From: Chelydra serpentina
Taxonomy: Eukaryota > Chordata > Testudines > Chelydridae
Direction: 5' to 3'
NCBI GenBank assembly: GCA_037349315.1
Contig: JBAIAC010000057.1
Span: forward strand, 186,001-250,000
DNA length: 64,000 nucleotides
Both the position numbers and the translations under genes were made by a program. Shown here one piece after another: positions 36,606-49,156 of the stretch. Each line of letters begins with the position of its first letter. Position 1 is the stretch's first letter. Below the pieces are notes generated by a model. That model was not told the origin of the DNA. It was given only the letters and a program-made list of their open reading frames with translations, and did not search any database.

Positions 36606-37932
36606 GGTAAAGTATCCTTATATGGAAATGGAACAGTTTATAAAAATTGAAAAAAAAAACCAAACAAATTCCAAGTAATTGACTCTTTAAAGAATTTCTC
36701 CCTCAAACGTATATCTGATGTCGATTTATTCACACCTGGTTTTGGTGCCTAGGGCAATTGGCAAGTGTTTCCTACTCCAGAAAGATTTACAAGACTAGAG
36801 TATTTTTAATTTTTACAGTTCTAATTTTTAGTTTTGACTTTTTAGTTGTGTGTGTGTGTATATTTTTTTTAAAGGTGTAAACATTTCTGATTTATGGAGC
36901 TTCCCAGATCCCCCTAACACCTGGGCTCCTCAGAGATTTATTTCAGTTTTGCCATTTTAGATGATATATTTTTAGCCATTCAGCTGCTAGATCCTGAGGG
37001 ATTCTGTTGATGAAAGAGCCATTATTACCCAACTGACAACGAGACTATATAAAACTGCTGGAGCCTCCAGACCCAGTTTCTTCTACTCTTACATCCCCTT
37101 TGTAGTCATCTTGATTTAGGGCCCAATCCTGGAAACGCATGTGAATAACTGTACTCAATTGGACCATTTATGTGCACCTCTAGGGTAGTACAGCCAGAAC
37201 AATCCCTGTGTTCCCTGAGTTAAAGAACTGCAGGTCTGCCTGGGCTTTGTGCCAGCTGCAGAGTTGGGAAGGAGGCTCCTTGTTCCCCTCTTCCTCCCTC
37301 CACTGCATACCAGCATCAGAGCCATATGTTCCTCACTCAGATGGCACATGGTGTCGTACAGACTTGCTCGCAGCAGCCAGTGGGGAAGAGTTGACGTGGA
37401 TTTAAAAACAAAATCATATCTGCTTATTTGACACATCTTTGGCTTTGAACTTCTTGGACCTTCTGGCCCAGTTACTCCTGGGGCTGCTTTGGTGCTTCTC
37501 CCCTTTCATCCTGATGTTTCTCTCTGAACATAGCATGGATAACATGTTAATTAAATATTCACCAATATGGGCTTGAAATAACATTCCTTCTTCGAATGTT
37601 ATTGTGCCTGTGGCTGTGGCATCTAATTGGTCTAATGGTCAACAAAAAATAATGACAGTTTTATTCCTACAGACAAATAGGCAGGGCTCAGTCAATATTT
37701 CTTTGTGGTAGTAAGGTGTTTGCAAGACTGTACCCATGGAGTATAAACCACAAAAAGGGCCCTTGGCAGTAAAATGTACCTCTGGGGCCTCAGGTCTTAT
37801 CACTGTGCTGTAGATGAGCAATACCAAGTAGGAAGAACACCTTTTTCATCACTGCAGTTCTTGCAAATAATTGAAATATGTGCATGTAGTTGGGTTTGTG
37901 CCCATTCTGGGTTCTTGATGCTCGTATATTGA
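36606..37932. other. No gene recognised
   Basis: A short GT run lies near 36848. Otherwise only short ORFs, with overlapping frames on both strands at 37155-37436 and no domain. Confidence 0.45.
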
Positions 37933-38163
37933 TTGTCTAGTGAAGACCCACTAAATCGACCGTAGAGCACTTTCCGGTCAACTCTGGTACTTCACCGGAA
38001 TGAGAGGAGTAAGGTAAGTCGATGAGAGAGCGTCTCCCGTCAATGCAGTGCGGTGTAGACACCACAGTAAGTCAACCTAAGCTATGTTGACTCCAGCTAC
38101 TTTATTCACATAGCTGGAGTAGCGTAACTTAGGTCGACTTACCCCGGTAGCGTAGACAAGGCC
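37933..38163. mobile_element. Foldback MITE (non-autonomous DNA transposon)
   Basis: Left end ttgtctagtgaagacc and the reverse complement of the right end, ttgtctacgctacc, give imperfect terminal inverted repeats. Inside, 38068-38141 folds back: arms beginning 'taagtcaacctaagctatgt' and ending 'cgtaacttaggtcgactta', centred on 'actttattcacat'. CpG and GTCGAC-like motifs recur. There is no coding sequence. I recognise the pattern as an abundant turtle repeat from memory. Confidence 0.75.
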
Positions 38164-38835
38164 TGTGTATGGGATGAGTGCAGAAAGCATGCTTAAATAG
38201 GTAACAAAAATTCAAATAGTGGTAAAATATTCTATTCCTTTCCCTTCTTGTGCCCCAAGATATTTCAGAAGCTATAATTCTGTCTGGATGTACTGCGGTG
38301 CATATGTTCCTTTAAGCAGTTTCTTGATGTAGCTCTGAAATACTAAAAGAATTATTGTTGCCTTAGCAACTGCTTCATCAATGTGTATTTCATTAATAGA
38401 GAGTAAAAAAAGTGCATAAACATGCACATGTATTGTCTGCATATTAAGACTGATTGCTGTTTCTTCATTATTGTCCATGGGCAAGACTTTGAACAGTGAC
38501 GAGTGAATTTTTTTTTAGGGGAAGCGAACAACTTGAGACACTTAATGGGACCCGATTTTCAGAAGGCAGTCCTCTTCAGCATCTGAAAACTAGATCCCTT
38601 TCAGGCGTCCCAAGTTGAACGCCCAAAATCACTAGTTATTTTTTAAAGTGCCCTTAACTCCGACTTTGTACTGTTTGGAGTTTCTTGTATTTGTTTCTTT
38701 GATGTGTAACTGAATAGTATGTTCTGTGTGCGGATAGAAGTAAAAGGGAAAAAGAAGCCAAATTATGCAGTTGGGAGGGGGAGACACACAATATTCCTCA
38801 GCTTGTCTCCTGTAGCAAACAGGCATTTTGAATGG
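38164..38835. other. No gene recognised
   Basis: Short ORFs only. No repeat was assigned. Confidence 0.45.
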
Positions 38836-39421
38836 AGATTCATAGATTCCAAGACCTGAAGGGATCTTTGTGATCATCTAGTCTAACCTTCTGTATAACA
38901 TAGGCCATAGAACTTCCCAAAATAATTCCTAGAGCAGATCTTGTAGAAAAACATGCGATCTCGATTTAAACATTATTAGTGACTGAGACTCCACCACGAA
39001 CCTTGGTAAATTGTTCCAGTAATTAATTGTTTTGCTGTTTTAAACTGTATGCTTTATTTCCAGTCTACATTGGTCTATCTTCAACTTCCAGCCATTGGAT
39101 CGTATTATACCTTTCTCTGCTAGATTGAAGAGCCCATTATTAAATATTTGTTTCACATGTAGATACTTATAGACTGTAATCAAGTCACCCTTGAATCTTC
39201 TCTTTGTGACGCTTTGTAGACTGAGCTCCTTGAATCTATCACTATAAAATGTGTTTTCTAATCCTTTAATCATTCTTGTGGCTCTTCTCTGAACCCTCTC
39301 TCATTTATCAACATCCTTCTTGAACTGTGAGCACCAGAACTGGACACAGTAGTGCAGCAACAGTCACACTAGTGCCAAATATAGAGGTAAAATAACCGTT
39401 CTACTCCTACCTGAGATTTTC

Positions 39422-39826
39422 TGTTACAGGGTGCTGTTAGTAGCTATAAATTTAGCCTTCTGGAAACCAGAACCCTGGTCACTTAGAACACCCAGGGCGC
39501 TGTGTGTAGTTTAAAGTAGGAGGGGCTTAGGTGTTTTGCATTTGGAAAGATAGAAGGGATCACTTGCACCTCTGGGGAGCCTGATGAGCTAATGAGGTAT
39601 TTAGCTCACCAGATGCATATCTCAGGGAGAAAGCAAGCAGTATAAAAGGCAGAGCTGGGGGTGGGGGCCTCCCCATAACTACTGCTATATTGGGATGTAC
39701 CTGGAGCATAAAGAGCAATAAAGACACTTGGTGGAGCTACCCTTCTGGACTGAATATGCTGCTTAATTCACAAAGAGGGCTTACCAGCCAGGGTGTCCAG
39801 GATCTGAAAGGGAAGCCCGTTCAGCC
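39422..39826 (+). mobile_element. Probable solo LTR nested in CR1
   Basis: This block of about 405 bp interrupts the antisense CR1. It has a TATA box tataaaag at 39641-39648 and an AATAAA at 39717-39722, about 75 bp apart, the compact promoter/polyadenylation layout of an LTR in plus orientation. It starts TGTTACAGGG. The right edge is approximate and I could not define a target duplication. Confidence 0.6.
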
Positions 39827-40285
39827 TCCCAGGATCATATTAACTCTTTTGTCCCCAGTGTCACACTGGGAGCTCATGTTCAGCTGATCATCCATGATGA
39901 TTCCCAAATCTTCTTGAGTCACTGCGTCCCAGGATTGAGGCCCCCATCCTATGAGTATGGCCTACAGTCTTTATTCCGAGATGAATATACTTATATTTGG
40001 GCATGTTAAAATGCATGTTTGCTTGCGCCTAGTTTACCAAGTGATCCAGATTGCTCTAAATTAGTGACCCGTCCTGTTCATTAATCACCTCTCCCCCAAT
40101 TTTTGTGTTGTCTGCGGACTTTATCAGTGACGATTTTATGTTTTCTTCCAGGCCATTGATAAAAATATTAAAAAGCATAGGGCCAAGAACTGCTCCCTGC
40201 AGGCCCCCACTGGAAATGCACCTCCTAGATGAGGATTCCCTGTTTAGTTATATTTCAAGGCCTATCAGTTAGCCAGTTTTTAATC

Positions 40286-40514
40286 ATAAGAACATAAGAA
40301 TGGCCGTACTGTGTCAGACCAAAGGTCCATCCAGCCCAGTATCCTGTCTAGTGACAGTGGCCAATGCCAGGTGCCCCAGAGGAACTGAACCTAACAGGTA
40401 ATGATCAAGTGATCTCTCTCCTGCCATCCATCACTCCCCTCTGACAAACAGAGGCGAAGGACACCATTCCATACCCATCCTGGTTAATAGCCATTAATGG
40501 ACTTCATCTCCATG
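40286..40514 (+). repeat. Interspersed repeat nested in CR1 with possible 4-bp duplication
   Basis: A 229-bp unit beginning 'ataagaacataagaatggcc' is bounded by aatc at 40282-40285 and 40515-40518, inside antisense CR1. A second, shorter copy is at 48751-48895. The family is familiar from turtle and crocodile DNA, but I cannot name its class. Confidence 0.7.
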
Positions 40515-40670
40515 AATCCATTGAATGTACACAATGCTGATTTTATATCGTTCTCGGGTTTTTTGTTTTGCTTTATTTTTTAAATCAAAATGTTGTGTGG
40601 TACCAAGTCAAATGCTTTACAGAAATCTACGTATATTACATCAACACTATTACCTTTACTAGGCCGTTTG

Positions 40671-43526
40671 GATGCTATTGATTTGTGTCAGGCAGAGCTG
40701 GATTTCTCATTGGGAGAATGAGGAGAGGCTTTCCGCTTTAGACTCTTGGGGTGAGATTTTTAAAAGCACCTAAGTGACTTAGAACCATGAGTCCAAGACT
40801 ATTAGGAACTGCTCAAGTTCATTCACTGGCAGGGAGATGAAGAAATTCTGAACCATGTGTTATTTTGCTTTTTTTTTGTGTGTGAACATTTCAGAAATAT
40901 CCGTTTTCTAGTGAATGGATCCTGCCTCTCACTGATTTTTATAAGTACTCCCCCCCCATGGCTTATTGGCTGGGTTTTTGAGCTTTCTTCCTTTCTTTCA
41001 ATATGCTCAACTGCCATTGGCTACTCTGTCAGTAAAGCAAAAGCTGACCCTGTGCAGATTTATTCATGAAGCTTTGATAGTGGTTGGGGCAGTAAGACCT
41101 TTGTTAACCACAAAGATGCTAAAAGCAGCTTGCTTTGAAATATCTCTGTCAGTGGTTAAGGGAGATGCTTTGTGGAATGGTAGCCAGCTAGCTGTGACAC
41201 TGTCATCAGAGCCGGCTCACATTTTCATGCAGTTCGTGTCTTGGATTGCGAGTGTTTCCACTTGCTCTGTCTGTTAAAGCTTTTCCTTTTCTTGACCAGG
41301 ACTTCTGGCAAGCTGGTCGTTTGTTGAAGACCGAGCAGTCGATTGTCTCCTCTAACTCAGAAAGTCTGTGTGGCTGTTGGGTTGGCAATCCAAGAGCCTT
41401 GTTGGAGGCAACATCGGTTGAGTTTCTCCATATTTTTCGGTCTTGGTCTGTTGCACCGCCCAGAAGGTCTGCTTGCTGGAAGTTATTCTTTTAGAAGGTT
41501 AGTAAATCTGATCTCAGTCACTCAAGGAAACATACATTTAATTTGCTGAATGATGTGCTGCAGAAGAAACATAATGCCCACAGGCTTCTAAATAGCCACA
41601 AGTTCAACAGTCTCTGAACTGGTCTGGCCTATCTCTGGTGGAAATTGCTTGACTGAGAAGTGTACACTTCTCAGTAATGTACCTTTTTGTAAAGATCAAT
41701 CAGGAGTGTCCATAATGATCTGTCAGTGGCTAGGGTAAAAGAGAGAGAGAGCTACACCATAAATCCTCATGAGCTTATATTCTCACAGGGTCTGTACCAT
41801 TACTTTACCTCTTGTTAAAACAGAACAACAGCTGCCTTTTTATTTAGTTAGCCTCAGTTCAACAGGCTGGACAGGAATGTCTACGTTTTGATGGTTGTAA
41901 GAGTGTCTAGGTAATGCATCTACGTTGTACATCCTGAGGCACCTGTGCTATTCAAAGGAATTCCCCCATTGCAGCCCAAATTTGCTGAAGGGCTCCATTT
42001 TCTTGTGTTCGATGCATGTAGCTGCATCTGTAGTTTGCTGAGGTTGTTTGTTTACTTTGACTTTACCTGTGGCAAAAGTTTTTTAAACTGCTGTAGTTGA
42101 TTAAAATACCTCCTGATTTTCTCTGTGGATAAGTGTCAGATGGAAGAAATGCCCTGGATTTGGCTTCCTTTGTTCCCCCATTGTTTTCCTTTTTCGTGTT
42201 TAAGGTATACACTGCACACTACCAGCTTCTTCCATGTAGACATTGATTCTTACACAAAAGTCACCTGTTTAGACTAATAATCAGTGCTGTCAAATTGACT
42301 GGACAGTTTGTGTTGTGTGGCATTGACTTGACATGCAGCTGGTATTGAATGTTCCGGAGATTTTTCTAACTGCTTTAGAAACATTTTGTCATGGGTAAAC
42401 AGTGCTTCTTTGAATGCACCGCAATCCAGTCTAGGTGCAAGACGTGTGCAGATATCATACAGTGTGGAAATAGTGTTAGTTAGCAAATGTAGTACTAGTA
42501 AGAAACAAAACACATCGCTTTTCTTGATCCCTTTTTATTACAACTCTAAATAAACAAATGTGTGAAGTTTCCTTGTTCAAGATTTATTACTAGGAATCAT
42601 CTGTGGAAAATGTAACTGAAAATCTCACATGAGCTGACCTTGTATTAGTCTCTCTTACAACAACAAAGCATGTTGTAAACTTGATGCTGAAATCTACCAA
42701 AGCAGTCGGCAAAAATGTTCTTGTGAGAAATGTGGTGATAGTTCTATACTGAGAACATATTTGTTTCATGAAGGCCTTATACGCATGTTTATTTTTTGAT
42801 TAGTAACTTTGGAGATTTTTCATTTACATTCTTTTAAATTAATTTTTCAGGAAAAATAAAAAAAAGGAATAAAAGCCTCAGGAATGCAAAAATACAAGTT
42901 GATTGATTTTATGCTTTCAGTTTTTGACACAGGTTAAGCTCAACAGAGGTTTGAGAGATCAGATTACTTTAGATAAAAGTGTAATCTATAAACTATTGTT
43001 TTTAGTAATAACCTCTTGTATATGCTATATCCCAACCATATTCATTCATTCCTGTGACAACTTTTTTTCTATTTTGTTGTCAATGTAAAGTTAATTTCTC
43101 CTTTCAAGCAACTGTTTTTCAACCATTCTGATTACACGGAAGGTTTTTGCTTTCTCAGTATTACACATTTTGGGGAACTAGTCTACATGCAGTAGTTTTT
43201 GGAATAAGAAATCCCTGTCGTCTGCCAGTTTTGTGTCCCCATGTTGCATACATGTCTCCCCCAGTCTGGATTTACTTCCTTTCCTTGTATAAACCTCTTT
43301 ATTTGGGAGCCACAGAATTAGTCTTACCTATAGCTTAGTGTGGCACTCTGCATGGAACCTGCATCCTGGATTGAAGGAGGGAAGAGTTTGGAGGAGGCAC
43401 CAGGAAGTTGGTCTGTATGCAGATGGCTAGACGCTAAGTTATAGTGGGAGGAGCTCTGCAAATAGTTGCTTTAATAGAGAGCCAGTTTAGTACAATAAGA
43501 ATTGAATCGCCTCATGTTATTACCCA
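40671..43526. other. No gene recognised; one perfect palindrome
   Basis: Only short, overlapping ORFs. A 24-bp perfect palindrome (half-site actgagaagtgt) lies at 41652-41675. A RUNX-like aaccacaa occurs near 41107. No repeat family was assigned. Confidence 0.45.
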
Positions 43527-43668
43527 GCACATCCCTGCAGCCTGCGCCACTTCCCGCAGCTCCCATTGGCCAGGAATGGCAAACCGCAGTCATTGGGAGC
43601 TGCGGGCTGCCGTGCCTGTGGACGGTCAATGTAAACACTGTCTCGCGGCCCGACAGCGGATTACCCTG
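43527..43668. mobile_element. GC-rich DNA transposon fragment with internal foldback
   Basis: Contains 'cccgcagctcccattggcca' and, 33 bp on, 'cattgggagctgcgggctgc', which pair as a near-perfect 16-bp foldback, then 'ctgtctcgcggcccgacagc'. It is CpG-rich. It resembles the interior of hAT-type MITEs common in reptiles. Termini are missing; the right side is cut by the next element. Confidence 0.55.
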
Positions 43669-43804
43669 TGTTTGAAGAAGAGCTCTGTGTAGCTCAAAAG
43701 CTTGTCTCTCTCACCAACAGGAGTTGTTCCAATAAAAGATATTACCTCACTCACCTTGTGTCGCTCATATCTTGGGATTGACACGGCTACAACAATGCTG
43801 CATG
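43669..43804 (+). mobile_element. Penelope-like element 3' end, second subfamily
   Basis: Runs 'tttgaagaagagctctgtgt' ... 'cttgtctctctcaccaacag' ... 'aataaaagatattacctcac' ... 'gacacggctacaacaatgct'. The terminal acacggctac is shared with the 2471-2620 and 7866-8640 copies, and the central part with the foldback at 36357-36458. There is no coding part. Confidence 0.6.
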
Positions 43805-43876
43805 TCAGTACAGGGATGTTGGTCAATATGGTAAGAGTGTCTCAGAAGTAGGTTGCAGAACTATGGGTGTTGTCTG

Positions 43877-44182
43877 CAGTATTGCCAAACCCAAGTATTA
43901 AAAAATCATGATTCAGGCCTCAAAAATATTGAGATTGGCTTTAAAATCATGAGAATTTTTTAAAATGTGTTTTTTTAAATTGCCTCGGGTATTGGAGCCG
44001 TTAGGCAACACTTGGTTCATGTTTTCAGGGATTCGCTGCAACCATCAGGACTAGAAACATATTTTGTTATTTAATGAAAGCTTGGATTCTCCCATAATCA
44101 CAGGCCTCCCGGATGTGAAGCTCTAAGAAAAACACCACATATCATGAGACTCGCATTCAAATCGCAAGAGTTGGCATCACTG
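43877..44182. mobile_element. Possible MITE with CAGT-type terminal inverted repeats
   Basis: Ends cagtattgccaa and ttggcatcactg pair as imperfect inverted repeats over 306 bp. The interior has recurring 'tcatga' motifs (43905-44150). I see no convincing 8-bp duplication at the flanks, so age or decay may have erased it. Confidence 0.5.
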
Positions 44183-47100
44183 CATCTGGTGAAGCTGATA
44201 TGCAGCAGATTTGGTGACTTAGTATCTTCTTTGAAGTTTCTATTAATATTAGGAAATCTGGTATTTTGCAAGAACTTTGTGGTCAACATCAGAATTGAAA
44301 TATCTCTCAGCTTTTTCGTACTCAGAGCATAGTAACACAGACAAAGACAAGAGCAGTTCTTTCAAACGTAATGATGTGAAAAAGCACAAATGTTCGGTAG
44401 ACTATCCTATTGTAAAATGCTCAGATTCATATTTGCCTCACTTTGAAGGAATTCAGGTTTTCAGTTGGGATTGCCAATAGATTAATGTGAATAAATCGGC
44501 CATCAGCACAGACTTGACTGTTGTGATGCTAGAGCAGATTTTCACCACTCTCTATACTGCTGTATCTTTCAACATTAGATCCAGTGAATAAAAATGCAAA
44601 GGCCCATTTTATACAGTTCTTTCCCATATTCTACTATGGGACCTTCTGATTTGTCTGAGGATCAGGATGCTGAGCAGATTATAAAAAGGCCTTGATTGAG
44701 GTATTGATTTATGAAATTAGATTCTACATGTCTTCCCAGGAAATGACATTTGCAGACAGCTTTGTCTTCTACTTCCTGATTATGAGGTGAGTTCTTATCT
44801 AGCTAAATGGGCCCTAATCACAGAAGGTAAAAAGTGACATGTCTTGATTTTTAAGGAGTGAACTATTTCTCCCTGATCATTTGAGGTCTGTAGTGGGCTC
44901 CCTCCTATTCAAGCTCAGCCAGTACATTGTACTTGAGGCTTCCTTTATTTTTTTCCATTTAAAGGACGTTTTTAGTGTTGTGCGCTGTTCCCCCTATGGC
45001 TCATTTTTCATTCACTACATTTTAGAAGAAAATATGAACCACTAAGACTTGGATACAGGCTAATAAAAGGTCTAGACTCTCTGGGGGAAGGTGAAGGCAA
45101 GCCCCATAAGCCCCACTCCCTCTCTGACCTGGAACCAGAGATCTGGGAAATTAGCTTGTGCTGTCAGCAGATCTGATTGATCTCAGCTTTTATTGGAGCA
45201 CATGGTGTAAATTCCTGTCAGTTTTTGAGAAGATAAATGGAGAAGGTAGAAACTCTGATCAGTAGCAGGACTATGTTTCCCCTGCCCCTTCGAGTGAGGT
45301 ATGCTTGGTAGAGATGAGGTTTTGGAGCAGTGTATGCAAAGACCAGTATGGTAGGGGGATGTTCTTTTCTAAAACAAATACCAACAGAAAATGTCACATG
45401 GTTTGCAACTTGCCATGTTACTGCTCTCCTCCTGCCCCAGCTCTTGCACAAGCAAGATTTTTTTGGTACTCTCCTACAGACCTTGTTCTACCCCAGGCAG
45501 TTCCTTGTGGCCAGTACAGTGCAGTGGGTGGCAGGTCACTGAGGGAGCTTCCTTGGGGGAATTTTCTGGCCTCTGACCCCACCATTCTGTGTTCCTGCCA
45601 ATGTAATTCAGTATGTATAAGGGAGGTAATGCTTTCACTTAGCTCTGTTCCAACACCTGCCTGTCTCTGATGATGGTCTATTGAGCTGGGAACTTCACCT
45701 CTTTTGCATAAGCTTCCTAAACACGGTACAGAGACAAAGTTTCCTTGTGACTCTCCTCAGGTGAGCTTGAGATGAGCATAGTGTGGAAGCAGAAATCTGA
45801 AGAAAGGGAATTCTCAGTGAATGACTACAGAGTGAGGACAGACACCAACATTTTCCTTCCTTGTCAAGGGCTTGCCTGGTTTTCATGCAGCAAAACAACA
45901 CTTTCTGTGCCACTGTTTATTTTGCCATTGCCATTTCTATTAATAACCATATACAAAACTCAATTTAAAATATCTCTGTACTGAGAGACAAGCATCTGGT
46001 GTTGGGCACTGGGTGATAAGCAATGTGAAATGATGACTAATACTGATTGAACAGGTCTCTGAGTGTGTATGTGAATGTAGTTGGTGTCAGGGCGTGATGA
46101 TTTTATCGGACTCTGTGTGGGTGGAGGTGCTTTGCTGTGACTGCATGTATGTTTGCTTGTAAAAATGCAAAACACATAGAAAGTTCCTGGAAAAACTGAC
46201 TATTAGTTTTAATTGTATTGAATATCTTGCCAGGTTCCATTAAATCATTTTACATTGTGTTACGAAGACTGAGATTTGGAGGGAGAGACATAGCTGCCAT
46301 TTCCTGATGGGTCTGAGCTGATCCTGTCCCAGGGATGAATAATGTAATTGCTTATTTATTCAGTGCTTGTGCCAGAAGGTCTCTCAGCTCTGAAATAGAA
46401 ATAAAAAATACCATAAAGCTACATGACCCCAACCACATCCTAGAACCAGGACAAAGTACACATGTACACACATACCTCAACACTCACAAATAACTCCCCC
46501 TGAAACAAAACCCTCTCAAATAAGATTAAAATGTCATCAGCCTTACCCAGAATAGAGCTACAGACAAACTCTTGAGATGACATTGTGGGACATTCTTCTG
46601 ATCTCAAAAGCTACAATAGGAGAGCAGGTAACAGTCCCAAAGTAGCTTGTTTCCTAGGTTTTTTGTTGTTTTTTTTTAGTAGCTTTATACATTGGAAGTA
46701 TAGACTTAAAGCTCACTTGCTGCTCTCTAGGTAACAAAGGCAGACCATGGAATGTGTGTGTGTTACTGAATCTCATGATGTACCTTAACAAGGTGGTATA
46801 AGGCAAGCTTCCTCTGGATTCATCTCTATCTCCTGTCTCAGACTGATCCTAGCTCACAGACCCCTTGTCCATCTTATGCTCTAAACACCCATAGTCCTGG
46901 AGTGGTTACAGTTTACAGAGTTGGGAACTAGTCCAGATATGCCCTCAGTTAGCACCCCAAGTCATAAAGAAAAAGGGAAAATTAACCAACCATGAACTGC
47001 AGTGGGGAATTAGGAGGCAGAGCAGGCACTCCATACTCAAACTGTGCAGTTCTTCTAAACCAGCTCAGCCCAGCTCCAGCAGTGTTGGAACTAGAGGTGC

Positions 47101-48750
47101 TGGGAGTGCTGCCACACTCCTGGCTTGAAGTCGTAATAACAAACACCAAATACACAGTTTCCATCAGCAGCCCCCCCACTATAAAAATTGTTCCAGAGCC
47201 CATCTCTGTCATCATCATTCAGGTAATGGCGAAGCAGGCTTGGAGGCAGTTCTTTAGCTGGTAGCTGCCTATCAATTTCTATATGGCTCCTACTACAAAT
47301 ATGACTCTTTCTCAGACAATATCAGTATAGAGAGCTACTTTGAACTTTCAGTGGGAAATTCTGGTGTAATGTCATTTTGGAGATTCAGCTAACAAGGGAG
47401 GGGATCTGTTGTTGCTAGGTGAGAACACTAATAACACATGAATTTCCGTGGTTTTCCTTGCATGAACCCAGGATTCTCAAGAGGCAAATCTCCACCTCCT
47501 CTGAAACCAGTTTAAGAGCCTGTTGCTTTCTCCTTCTCAGAAAACCAGATGGAGTTTTTTGGATTACTAATCATAAAACCTGTTTAAGCTAAATTATTCT
47601 TTACTGGTCTAACCAGGTATTCATTAGAATGCTATTCCCGAAATGCTCAGAATTGAGGTCCAGGATAGTCTGGGTCATCCAAATATCACCAGTGATTATG
47701 TTAAAATCCTCTAGGTCTGAAGCAGTCTTGAAAACACAGTGATAAATCATATGGTTATTGTAACTGTCAAGATTTTAAACACCTAAAAATCAGCACTATC
47801 TTTAGCAAACAGTAATCATTGCTATAGTAGAATAAATCTTGTAATCTTCAAACTACCTGTTTGCACCAATTAGAGACAACTGATGAAACATACCAATCAA
47901 AGGGCAATTTACGCAAGTCAGCTAAGTGCATCCAGACTTGAAAAATACTCAGCCATCAATTCTACGGATTTGTGGTTCTGCTTCAGTGAGGATTCCACAA
48001 AGGATTTCTGACAGAAGTCTGCAGATACCTTCAACCTATGCATACAAGCCTAAAAGTGTTGGCTGCTGTGCCATTGATTCCAGCACAATAGTAAGAACTG
48101 GTACATGAAACCACTTCCATTCTCACACAGTGTAACCCATTGTGGGATCTAGAAAGTTTTCTATTAATTTTCCGCTGGGAGAAATGGCTTCTGCTTACCA
48201 CTGGCTTTCATGAGCAAGGGTGATTAATCACTCACAGTCCATCTCTTAGTGGAAGGAGAGTTGACCATGTGCCACTGTTGAACTAGAGCTTCTGAAGGAT
48301 TCTGGCTCTATAGCTGATGACAGCTGAAACTCATTCCTGTCATTGTGTATTTCCACACCTTGTTGCACTAGTTAGTGCATAGGAATTTCTGTGCTGCATC
48401 GACACTCCCCACTGCATAGCAGAAATGTGACTTTTTGGTGTGACATTTCCTACCCTCCAATTTCTATTCTACATCAAAGCCAACAACAAGAAGAAATCAT
48501 CTTTAGTAACCTCTGCTTTACTTTTAAATTCAGCGAGTTAACAGACACTTTGGTGATGAATGTAGGATAAACACCTAGATGGAGTGGAGAGAACATTTCA
48601 TTTCATGTGATGAGGTTTTTGGAATGACAAATGATGTAAAATTTTGGAATGTTAATACTTTCACAAAATACTATGTGGCATTCTTTGGCTCATAGTACAA
48701 ACTCTGGGACACAGAATCAGCAGATTGATGATAGATTTCCTGTTCTATTT
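44183..48750. other. No gene recognised
   Basis: About 4.5 kb with only short ORFs. The longest (45305-45670, 121 codons) overlaps two other open frames on the same strand and has no domain. No named repeat was identified. Confidence 0.45.
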
Positions 48751-48895
48751 AAGAACATAAAAATGGCCATACTGGGTTAAACCAATGGTCCATCTAGCCC
48801 AGTATCCTGTCTTCTGACAGTGGCCAATGCCAGGTGCTTCAGAGGGAATGAACACAACACGTAATAATCAAGTGATCCATCCTGTGTCACCCATT
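48751..48895 (+). repeat. Interspersed repeat, second copy of the 40286-40514 unit
   Basis: 'aagaacataaaaatggccat', 'agcccagtatcctgtcttct' and 'gacagtggccaatgccaggt' match the first half of 40286-40514 in the same orientation. The right part is truncated. Confidence 0.75.
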
Positions 48896-49125
48896 TCTTT
48901 GTCACATTATTGTATGAAAATTCCCAGATTCATTACCAAAAACTCAGTTGTGCAGAGCTCTATTCTGAACATATTGACTTCCTAACCAAGCAAAAGGCAG
49001 GGAAACACAGTGTGAATGTTGCACAGAAGCACTTGTCTACATACATACTGAAGATTATCAAATGCAGCAAATTTAGATGAAAAACTTCCATGACATCACT
49101 TCATTCTGTGATGGCTAAATTAATG

Positions 49126-49156
49126 GATCACCTGGATCACCTGGATCGATCGGACT
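49126..49156 (-). repeat. RTE 3' tail, 9-bp tandem repeat
   Basis: On the minus strand the element ends in repeats of GATCCAGGT (two full units and GATC) directly before the target duplication. Short tandem 3' tails rather than poly(A) are usual in the RTE clade. Confidence 0.85.

Larger units (their letters stand above)
38836..40670 (-). mobile_element. CR1 LINE, antisense, split by two later insertions
   Basis: Three collinear CR1 pieces: 38836 to about 39421 (3' end and C-terminal region; frame 39040-39273 shows 'SVTKRRFKGDLITVYKYLH'), about 39827-40285 ('tttatcagtgacgattttat', 'actgctccctgcaggccccc') and about 40515-40670 ('taccaagtcaaatgctttac'). They are separated by an LTR-like block and a 229-bp repeat. 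The ORF is broken throughout. Confidence 0.88.

Noticed and set aside
45305..45670. 121-codon frame
   Set aside because: Three overlapping frames are open here and none has a domain or exon signals.
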